5,479 bases of DNA, taken from an uncultured Pseudomonadota bacterium. Its GTDB lineage: Bacteria; Pseudomonadota; Gammaproteobacteria; Methylococcales; Methylomonadaceae. Every line of letters begins with the position of its first letter. Position 1 is the first letter of the stretch. The notes beneath the pieces were generated by a model, which saw only the letters and a list, made by a program, of their open reading frames with translations, did not search any database and was not told the origin of the DNA. This document shows, piece after piece, positions 1 through 4,638 of this stretch. A program made the translations under genes and the position numbers. The stretch is from the NCBI GenBank assembly GCA_903931355.1, contig CAIZCB010000253.1, forward strand, positions 1 through 5,479, written 5' to 3'.

Positions 1-2
1 AT

Positions 3-79
3 GGTGAGCGTAGCTCAGTTGGTAGAGTCCCGGATTGTGATTCCGGTTGTCGTGGGTTCGAGCCCCATCGTTCACCCCA
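3..79 (+). tRNA. tRNA-His, anticodon GTG
   Basis: This is a complete histidine tRNA that reads CAC and CAU codons. The anticodon stem CCGGA (30-34) pairs with TCCGG (42-46) around the loop TTGTGAT, with anticodon GTG at 37-39. The T arm has the usual GGTTCGA core. The acceptor stem is eight pairs, including the extra G(-1) at 3 facing C at 76, which is the identity mark recognised by histidyl-tRNA synthetase. One acceptor pair is a G-T wobble (8 with 71). The CCA end is encoded at 77-79. No intrinsic terminator is visible just downstream. The promoter would lie outside the window, and a processed multi-tRNA transcript cannot be excluded. Confidence 0.97.
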
Positions 80-166
80 CCTGATTTTCCAATAAAAACA
101 ATGTGTTTCTTAATAAGCATTGTCAAAATTCTAAATATCTCCATCAATTAGTTTCTGTTCACGGCT

Positions 167-183
167 TGTCAAAAATTTTGACA
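167..183. promoter_or_regulatory. 17-base palindrome over a TTGACA, possible operator
   Basis: TGTCAAAAATTTTGACA is a perfect palindrome with 8-bp arms around a central A. Its right arm contains TTGACA (178-183), an exact sigma70 -35 consensus. A further copy of the half-site TGTCAAAA lies 46 bases upstream at 121-128. The matching -10 is weak: the best candidates about 18-19 bases on (ATTTAT at 202, TTTATC at 203) match only half the consensus. Another -10-like TAAAAT lies at 265-270 without a clear -35. The rest of the 80-320 gap is AT-rich, with a small AGCATT/AATGCT inverted repeat (199-216) and no gene that I can see. I infer an operator for the downstream DUF3422 gene; the binding protein is unknown. 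Confidence 0.35.
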
Positions 184-320
184 TAAACCGTTATCCTAAG
201 CATTTATCGTAATGCTCTCCAAACAGTTTGCATAAGAAAAGAAATCTAACTCGCCGTTGTTCGGTAAAATGCTGTCAGTTTTAGCTTAAACGCTTATCAA
301 CAACTTTTATCAGAATACTC

Positions 321-1625
321 GTGACTACTTTATTCCCAATTCCGCAAAATCATCCGCAACGCTTTGTCTTACACAACGAAGTTCACGCTAGAGCTTCATC
401 AATTCTGAGTTTGCCAGTACGCGCCAGTTATCTGGCCTTGTCGTTATCCAGCGAAGAAAAATCCCTCGAACGTCAGCATTTGATTGCACTCTGTGAACGA
501 TTTGGCGCAACACCACCTGATCAAGATGCCGACCATTTTAGCGCTCAGTTTGATTCGTTTCAGATGAGTTGGGAGCAGCATGGCGAATTTAGTGCCTATA
601 CCTTTTACGCTTATGACGCGACCCAAGCACCATTCTCAGAGCCAGCGTTGAAAAAAGTCCCTGTTGATTGGCTGTCACAAATTAGCGGTAAAGTTATCGT
701 CGCCGCTCATGCCAGCGTAGTGTCTGCTGCAGAGATTAATTACAGCGATGAAATGGATTTATCACCGTTATCGACTTATTTTTCCAACAATCCGATTGTT
801 GGCTCTAAAGTCAGTGGTGGTGCGGCTTCGGTGTTCACCGATTTTCGGATTCATGGTGATGGTTTCAGCCGTTTTTTGGTGGTCAATCATACGTTAAAAA
901 CCGCACAGGCTGGTCGCTTGTTGCATCGTTTGTTTGATATTGAAATCTATCGGGTCATGGCCTTATTGGCATTTCCAATTGCTCGTAAGCTCTATCCAGA
1001 GCTTAAAAAGGCTGACCGTCAGCTTTACACCATCACTAATTCAATGACCCAGCCGGACAATGACGACGCCAAATTGCTGGATGAATTAACCGCCTTGGCC
1101 GCAGAAGTTGAAAATCATATTTCTACCCATCATTTCCGCTTTGCCGCTGCCAGTGCTTACTATCAATTAGTCGGGCAACGTCTGGAAGATTTGCGGGAAA
1201 TGCGGATTCAAGGGATTCAAACCTTGGGCGAATTCACCAAACGCCGCTTAGAACCGGCGATGAATACCTGTAATTCGACCTCACATCGCTTTACGCTAAT
1301 TTCCGAGCGGGTCAGCAACGCCAGCCAATTATTACGCACCAAAGTCGATATTTTGATCGAACGCCAAAACCAAGCCTTGCTATCATCGATGGCTTTGCGG
1401 GCTAAAATGCAGTTACGGATGCAACAAATGGTAGAAGGTATTTCGATGGTGGCGATTACCTATTATGCCGCCAGTTTGGTCGGTAAAATTGCCGAGGCTT
1501 TGCATGGCTTGGGTTGGGAAATTAATCCTGAAATTGTTGAAGGTGCATCAATTCCGTTTATTTTGGTCATTATTGCGATTAGCGCTAAACGAATTCATAA
1601 AATTATCGAGAATACGACTGACTGA
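321..1625 (+). CDS. DUF3422 family membrane-anchored protein
   Basis: The product is 434 residues and is recognised as DUF3422 (COG4949-type, predicted membrane-anchored, function unknown). Family hallmarks are the N-terminal HPQRFVLHNEVHAR block (11-24), SWEQHGEFSAYTF (83-95), FRIHGDGFSRFLV (175-187), and the long helical part with FRFAAASAYYQLVGQRLEDL (272-291) and LGEFTKRRLEPAMNTC (302-317). Two hydrophobic segments near the C-terminus (about 370-390 and 409-422) probably form a membrane hairpin, leaving most of the protein soluble, with a basic tail (KRIHK). There is no signal peptide. The start is GTG. It is chosen because the conserved block begins ten codons later, and the frame has a stop at 282-284 with no ATG between. 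No good Shine-Dalgarno precedes it, so translation may be weak or leaderless. The gene appears monocistronic, with terminator-like hairpins downstream. The biochemical role is unknown. Confidence 0.93.
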   Translation: MTTLFPIPQNHPQRFVLHNEVHARASSILSLPVRASYLALSLSSEEKSLERQHLIALCERFGATPPDQDADHFSAQFDSFQMSWEQHGEFSAYTFYAYDATQAPFSEPALKKVPVDWLSQISGKVIVAAHASVVSAAEINYSDEMDLSPLSTYFSNNPIVGSKVSGGAASVFTDFRIHGDGFSRFLVVNHTLKTAQAGRLLHRLFDIEIYRVMALLAFPIARKLYPELKKADRQLYTITNSMTQPDNDDAKLLDELTALAAEVENHISTHHFRFAAASAYYQLVGQRLEDLREMRIQGIQTLGEFTKRRLEPAMNTCNSTSHRFTLISERVSNASQLLRTKVDILIERQNQALLSSMALRAKMQLRMQQMVEGISMVAITYYAASLVGKIAEALHGLGWEINPEIVEGASIPFILVIIAISAKRIHKIIENTTD

Positions 1626-1641
1626 CTGATTGATATTAATT

Positions 1642-1668
1642 GCCATAAAAAATTGCAGGATTTATGGC
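1642..1668. terminator. 8-bp hairpin after the DUF3422 gene
   Basis: GCCATAAA pairs perfectly with TTTATGGC around an 11-base loop, starting 17 bases after the DUF3422 stop. The stem is AT-rich and the following bases (GTTTGCG) give only a short T run. It could be a weak terminator or a 3' end stabiliser. Confidence 0.3.
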
Positions 1669-1690
1669 GTTTGCGTATCATCAACTATAA

Positions 1691-1706
1691 GGCTAATTAA
1701 TTAGCC
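1691..1706. repeat. 16-bp perfect palindrome
   Basis: GGCTAATTAATTAGCC is a perfect even palindrome between the DUF3422 and YdcH genes. As RNA it would form a 6-bp stem with a TTAA loop. As DNA it could be a dimer binding site. A TATAAG (-10-like, 5 of 6) lies just before it at 1686-1691, but I see no matching -35. Its role is not established. Confidence 0.4.
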
Positions 1707-1712
1707 AGCAGC

Positions 1713-1747
1713 AGTCACTTACTAATAATTATTAAGAGTGGCTTTTT
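1713..1747 (+). terminator. Intrinsic terminator upstream of the YdcH gene
   Basis: AGTCACTT (1713-1720) pairs with GAGTGGCT (1736-1743), including two G-T wobbles. An inner palindrome TAATAATTATTA (1723-1734) can extend the hairpin, and the stem runs into TTTTT (1743-1747). This is a plausible rho-independent terminator for the DUF3422 transcript. It ends 23 bases before the YdcH start, so it may instead sit in the YdcH leader and act as an attenuator. Confidence 0.6.
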
Positions 1748-1770
1748 GATCGTACTTTTGGAAGTATTTT

Positions 1771-1986
1771 ATGTTCCCAGAATATCGTGATTTGATTTCA
1801 GAATTAAAAACCAGTGATCATCATTTTGTGAAATTGTTTGATAAACATAATGAATTAGATCAAAAAATTAAAAACATTGAGGCGCATATTGAAACAGCAA
1901 CGCCTGAAGAAGTTGAAGATTTAAAGAAAGAAAAACTGTTATTGAAAGATCAGCTCTACGCCATTCTTAAAAAGGCTAGCACCTAA
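1771..1986 (+). CDS. YdcH family protein (DUF465)
   Basis: This 71-residue cytoplasmic protein closely resembles E. coli YdcH. The opening MFPEYRDLISELK and the FDKHNELDQKI segment (about 23-33) are the family signature. The second half (about 47-68) is charged and helical, with leucines spaced for a coiled coil (KKEKLLLKDQLYAIL), and the length is typical of the family. The function is unknown; the amphipathic helices suggest a small dimer or partner-binding protein, which is inference. The ATG is preceded by GGAAG (1760-1764) with a 6-base spacer, a good ribosome binding site. The only space between it and the upstream terminator is 23 bases, so its promoter must lie upstream of that hairpin, or it depends on read-through. 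A strong hairpin ends the unit downstream. Confidence 0.93.
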   Translation: MFPEYRDLISELKTSDHHFVKLFDKHNELDQKIKNIEAHIETATPEEVEDLKKEKLLLKDQLYAILKKAST

Positions 1987-2002
1987 TAGTTAGAGGTAAT
2001 CA

Positions 2003-2030
2003 GTTGGGTTATGGGTAGCCATAACCCAAC
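2003..2030. terminator. Bidirectional hairpin between YdcH and Hsp20 genes
   Basis: GTTGGGTTATGG pairs perfectly with CCATAACCCAAC around a GTAG loop, giving a 12-bp stem. It sits between two convergent genes, 17 bases after the YdcH stop and 13 bases before the end of hsp20. The T run is poor on both strands (CATTT on plus), but position and stem strength favour a shared terminator. Confidence 0.7.
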
Positions 2031-2042
2031 CATTTCACTGAA

Positions 2043-2471
2043 TTAAGCAATCACAATTCGCTTACCGGTTTTGCTCTGTTTTTTAGTTAAATTCAACGTC
2101 AAAACTCCATTTTCATAATGGGCTTTGCTGGCTTGTTCATCAATCTCATTTGCCAGCTGAAAACTCCTAGAAATCTCACCATAATAACGCTCGGTCCGTA
2201 GCGTCTTTTCGTCTTTACACTCGCTATCTACTTGATCAATATGGGCATGAATACTCACCACACTCCCTTCAATATCGACATTAATATTCTCTTTGGTTGT
2301 GCCGGGAATATCCGCCTTCACCGTAAATTCAGTCGGTGTTTCTTTAACATCAATTCTAAGCTGGCTAGGTAGCGGGTCGCCGTGTAAAGGCTTGATAAAA
2401 TAGGAAGGGTTAGTGTCGCGAAATAGCTCATCAAATAAGCTGTGACTAACAAATGGTGTTAAATTATTCAT
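2043..2471 (-). CDS. Hsp20/alpha-crystallin family small heat shock protein
   Basis: This is a 142-residue ATP-independent holdase chaperone that binds unfolding proteins in the cytoplasm as an oligomer. The alpha-crystallin domain covers about residues 38-131: RIDVKETPTEFTVKADIPG (39-57), then ENINVDIEGSVVSI (61-74), and the signature AHYENGVLTLNL (117-128). The tail ends in the IVI motif (residues 139-141), the I-x-I/V anchor that drives oligomer assembly. The N-terminal arm is short (MNNLTPFVSHSLFDELF). The frame is open ten codons further upstream (GTG at 2501, ATG at 2492). ATG at 2471 is chosen because an AGGAA site lies seven bases before it and because family members begin with this kind of short arm. 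It is transcribed away from the host-attachment gene, from a shared AT-rich region, with a leader of up to about 160 bases. Confidence 0.95.
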   Translation of the reverse strand: MNNLTPFVSHSLFDELFRDTNPSYFIKPLHGDPLPSQLRIDVKETPTEFTVKADIPGTTKENINVDIEGSVVSIHAHIDQVDSECKDEKTLRTERYYGEISRSFQLANEIDEQASKAHYENGVLTLNLTKKQSKTGKRIVIA

Positions 2472-2477
2472 TTTTAG

Positions 2478-2483
2478 TTTCCT
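2478..2483 (-). promoter_or_regulatory. Ribosome binding site fixing the Hsp20 start
   Basis: On the minus strand AGGAAA stands just before the ATG at 2471, with seven bases between GGAA and the start codon. This decides in favour of the shorter 142-residue product. A complementary TTTCCT (minus strand, 2550-2545) lies further up the leader. Confidence 0.75.
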
Positions 2484-2597
2484 GTGTTTCATTAATATCA
2501 CTCATAACGACAGACTTTGGATTAAAGCCATTTTCGATTTTATAGGAAATAAAATTCGATCAATTTTTTCTGTCTTTGAATTGGGTTTTTATGTTTT

Positions 2598-2629
2598 TTG
2601 TAAATAAATTAATGTGAATTAAATATAAA
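2598..2629 (+). promoter_or_regulatory. Possible promoter of the host-attachment gene
   Basis: TATAAA (2624-2629) is a good -10 match in a very AT-rich stretch. The best -35 candidate is TTGTAA (2598-2603), but the 20-base spacing is longer than ideal. Transcription would start near 2636, about 58 bases before the ATG. Confidence 0.3.
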
Positions 2630-2640
2630 TGTTGTGCTGG

Positions 2641-2668
2641 ATTATCTTGTTAAATAAGCCGATGTCAT
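2641..2668 (-). promoter_or_regulatory. Candidate sigma70 promoter of hsp20
   Basis: On the minus strand ATGACA (2668-2663, five of six to TTGACA) is followed after 16 bases by GATAAT (2646-2641, five of six to TATAAT). The start would be near 2634, giving a leader of about 160 bases. A second -10-like TATAAA (minus, 2544-2539) without a good -35 could give a shorter leader. I found no clear sigma32 heat shock promoter. Confidence 0.45.
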
Positions 2669-2693
2669 TATCAAATTATTAACAGGGGAATTT

Positions 2694-3122
2694 ATGCGTA
2701 ACACTTGGGTAGTAGTCGCCGATAGAAGCAGAGCACGATTTTTCTTATTGCAAAGCAGGATTGAACCGATGCAGGAATTTGAAGGCATGGTGCATGAAGA
2801 AGGGCGGATGACAGGACGCGATGAGTTATGTGATAGACAAGGCGGAATTGCTGGCGGCCATGGCGAAGGCGACCATACTTTTGAAGCGCCGACCGATTTA
2901 AAGCAACATGAAGCCGAGGTGTTTGCCAGACAAATTGAGGCAAAGCTAGAGTACGGTCGGGTAAACCACGAATACCAAAAGCTGATTTTGATTGCACCGC
3001 CGTTTTTTCTAGGCGTGTTAAGACAAATCCTGAATGACCATATTCAGGATTTGGTCAGCAGTTCACTGGATAAAAATCTAGTGGACGAAAATGAAAAACA
3101 GATACGTGAGCATATTGTCTAA
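2694..3122 (+). CDS. Host attachment family protein (eRF1-domain-like)
   Basis: This 142-residue protein belongs to the family annotated as 'protein required for attachment to host cells' (Pfam PF10116, named from Agrobacterium). The family is distantly related to the bacterial/archaeal eRF1-like domains. Supporting motifs are the opening strand [15 protein letters not shown] (5-19), the [18 protein letters not shown] stretch (34-51), [17 protein letters not shown] (97-113), and a C-terminal helix with the [18 protein letters not shown] ending (124-141). It has no signal peptide or membrane segment, so a direct adhesin role is unlikely; RNA or ribosome-related activity is an inference from the eRF1 link. 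AGGGGAA (2684-2690) just before the ATG is a strong ribosome binding site. The gene diverges from hsp20, and its TAA overlaps the stop of the convergent zwf gene. A perfect 12-bp inverted repeat lies in its 3' part. Confidence 0.88.
   Translation: MRNTWVVVADRSRARFFLLQSRIEPMQEFEGMVHEEGRMTGRDELCDRQGGIAGGHGEGDHTFEAPTDLKQHEAEVFARQIEAKLEYGRVNHEYQKLILIAPPFFLGVLRQILNDHIQDLVSSSLDKNLVDENEKQIREHIV
3024..3053. repeat. Perfect 12-bp inverted repeat inside a coding region
   Basis: CAAATCCTGAAT pairs without mismatch with ATTCAGGATTTG around a 6-base loop, GACCAT. It lies in the codons for [10 protein letters not shown] of the host-attachment protein, and begins 65 bases past the zwf stop when read on the minus strand. 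There is no adjacent T run on either strand. It may form the 3' end hairpin of the zwf mRNA. Confidence 0.6.
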
Positions 3123-4609
3123 ATCTCGCATTCTGGCAGCATCGAAGTCCGCCAGAACTGACCTTCTTTTTCAAATAGTCGTCTACTTTCCGCAGGCCCC
3201 CAACTGCCAGCGGGGTAGGTGGCTATGTAATCACGCTCTGTCGCCCAATGCTGCAAAATCGGGTCAATAATTCGCCAAGCGTATTCGACTTCATCAAAGC
3301 GCAAAAACAGCGAATGATCGCCTTTCATCACATCCAGCAATAAATCTTCATAAGCATCAACGGCGCGTTGATTCGGTAATCGGAAACTTGCATCCAAGCT
3401 AGTGGTACGGGTACGCATTTCCAATCCAGCCTCTTTAATCGTCATTTCTAGTCGAATCGATTCGTCGGGTTGAATCCCCATCAAAATCCAGTTAGGCGTC
3501 ATGCAACTAACGCCGGTGCCATGAAACAACTGCAACGGTGGATGACGAAAGCAAATAGAAATAGTCGATTGACTGGCCGCCATGCGTTTACCGGTATGCA
3601 AATAAAACGGCACCCCACGCCAGCGCCAGTTATCAATAAATAATTTCAGCGCCGCATAGGTTTCAGTCGAGCTATCTGCGGCAATATCGGCTTCATCTAA
3701 ATAGCCGTTGACGGTTTCACCTTTAATCGTGCCTTTGCTGTATTGGCCGCGAAAGGCATGAGCGTGAACAGCCGATTTTGGAATCGGTCGAATCGATTTC
3801 AGCACTTTGACTTTTTCATCGCGCAAGGATTCGGCATCCATTGATACCGGTGGCTCCATCGTCACTAACGTCAGCAATTGCAGCAAATGACTTTGCACCA
3901 TGTCGCGCATTGCGCCAGCGCTGTCGTAATAGTCACCGCGAGTGCCTATGCCCAATTCTTCAGCGTGGGTGATTTGGATGTGATCAATATAGTTGCGATT
4001 CCAAAGCGGCTCGAACATCACATTGGCAAAACGAAACACCAATACATTTTGCACCATGCCTTTGCCAAGGTAATGGTCAATTCGGTAAATTTGTGATTCA
4101 TCTAAATAACGATGAATGCGTTTTTGCAGAACTTGTGCGCTTTCCAAGTCATAACCAAACGGTTTTTCAATCACTACTCGCCGCCAACCGTAGGCCTGAT
4201 TGAATAAATCGACATGACTGAGTGATTCAATCACTGGACCAAAATTCTCGGGGCTAATCGCTAGGTAAAAGGCGATATTTTTAGAAAATTGCGGATTGTT
4301 GCTTAAGCGTTCGGTGAGTTGTTGATAGCATTCTGGGCTATCCATATCGCCTTGGTGATAAAACAAGCGCTGGCAAAACCGTTCAAACACGCTTTCATCC
4401 AGCGCGGTTTTGGTTTTTTGTTCCAAGATGCTGCGAACTTCGCTGATCCAGCGGCTTTGATCCCAAGCTCTTCGACCGACCGCCAGAATTGAACATTCCG
4501 GCGGGAGTTTGTTATCGATTTCCAGATTATAAAAACCCGGTAACAGTTTCAGCCGGGCTAAATTGCCGGTGGCGCCAAAAATGATGTAGGTACATGGGTC
4601 TGGCAACAT
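3119..4609 (-). CDS. zwf: Glucose-6-phosphate 1-dehydrogenase
   Basis: This 496-residue cytoplasmic enzyme oxidises glucose 6-phosphate to 6-phosphogluconolactone and makes NADPH, at the entry to the oxidative pentose phosphate and Entner-Doudoroff routes. Visible motifs, numbered from the ATG: nucleotide-binding GATGNLA (12-18), EKPFG (148-152), catalytic RIDHYLGKG (176-184) with the key Asp, His and Lys, [20 protein letters not shown] (227-246), and [12 protein letters not shown] (331-342). The length matches the family. Two substitutions stand out: Gly for the usual Glu after DHYLGK, and His for the usual Arg before TGK. ATG at 4609 is chosen because AGGTGG stands five bases before it; the GTG at 4618 is part of that ribosome binding site. 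The gene lies 29 bases after the serine acetyltransferase gene on the same strand, so it is probably co-transcribed. Its stop overlaps the convergent host-attachment stop. Confidence 0.96.
   Translation of the reverse strand: MLPDPCTYIIFGATGNLARLKLLPGFYNLEIDNKLPPECSILAVGRRAWDQSRWISEVRSILEQKTKTALDESVFERFCQRLFYHQGDMDSPECYQQLTERLSNNPQFSKNIAFYLAISPENFGPVIESLSHVDLFNQAYGWRRVVIEKPFGYDLESAQVLQKRIHRYLDESQIYRIDHYLGKGMVQNVLVFRFANVMFEPLWNRNYIDHIQITHAEELGIGTRGDYYDSAGAMRDMVQSHLLQLLTLVTMEPPVSMDAESLRDEKVKVLKSIRPIPKSAVHAHAFRGQYSKGTIKGETVNGYLDEADIAADSSTETYAALKLFIDNWRWRGVPFYLHTGKRMAASQSTISICFRHPPLQLFHGTGVSCMTPNWILMGIQPDESIRLEMTIKEAGLEMRTRTTSLDASFRLPNQRAVDAYEDLLLDVMKGDHSLFLRFDEVEYAWRIIDPILQHWATERDYIATYPAGSWGPAESRRLFEKEGQFWRTSMLPECEI
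3131..3171 (+). terminator. Candidate terminator of the host-attachment gene
   Basis: TTCTGGC (3131-3137) pairs perfectly with GCCAGAA (3151-3157) around a 13-base loop, and a T-rich run TTCTTTTT follows at 3164-3171. The 6-base gap before the T run weakens the case. It begins eight bases after the host-attachment stop and lies within the last codons of zwf. Confidence 0.35.
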
Positions 4610-4614
4610 AAAAA

Positions 4615-4620
4615 CCACCT
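4615..4620 (-). promoter_or_regulatory. Ribosome binding site fixing the zwf start
   Basis: AGGTGG on the minus strand is followed by TTTTT and then ATG at 4609. This near-ideal site rules out the in-frame GTG at 4618, which overlaps it. Confidence 0.8.
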
Positions 4621-4638
4621 AGGTTTAATTGATGAACG

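Noticed and set aside
98..123. Hairpin ACAATG/CATTGT as a tRNA terminator
   Set aside because: Only six AT-rich pairs with a 14-base loop and no T run.
444..626. 60-residue minus-strand frame inside the DUF3422 gene
   Set aside because: Shadow of a conserved gene, no domain or start signal.
2472..2501. Longer Hsp20 start (GTG at 2501 or ATG at 2492)
   Set aside because: The added residues would be encoded across the AGGAAA ribosome binding site that serves the ATG at 2471.
2500..2690. Sigma32 heat shock promoter for hsp20
   Set aside because: No convincing CTTGAA with CCCCAT at the right spacing on the minus strand; the best candidate had a 10-base spacer and several mismatches.
2692..2997. 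101-residue open frame on the minus strand, opposite the host-attachment gene
   Set aside because: The plus-strand protein has family motifs and a strong ribosome binding site; this one has neither.
3878..4096. 72-residue plus-strand frame inside zwf
   Set aside because: Antisense to the conserved catalytic region of zwf, with no family resemblance.
4610..4618. GTG start for zwf at 4618
   Set aside because: The GTG is part of the AGGTGG ribosome binding site placed five bases before the ATG at 4609.
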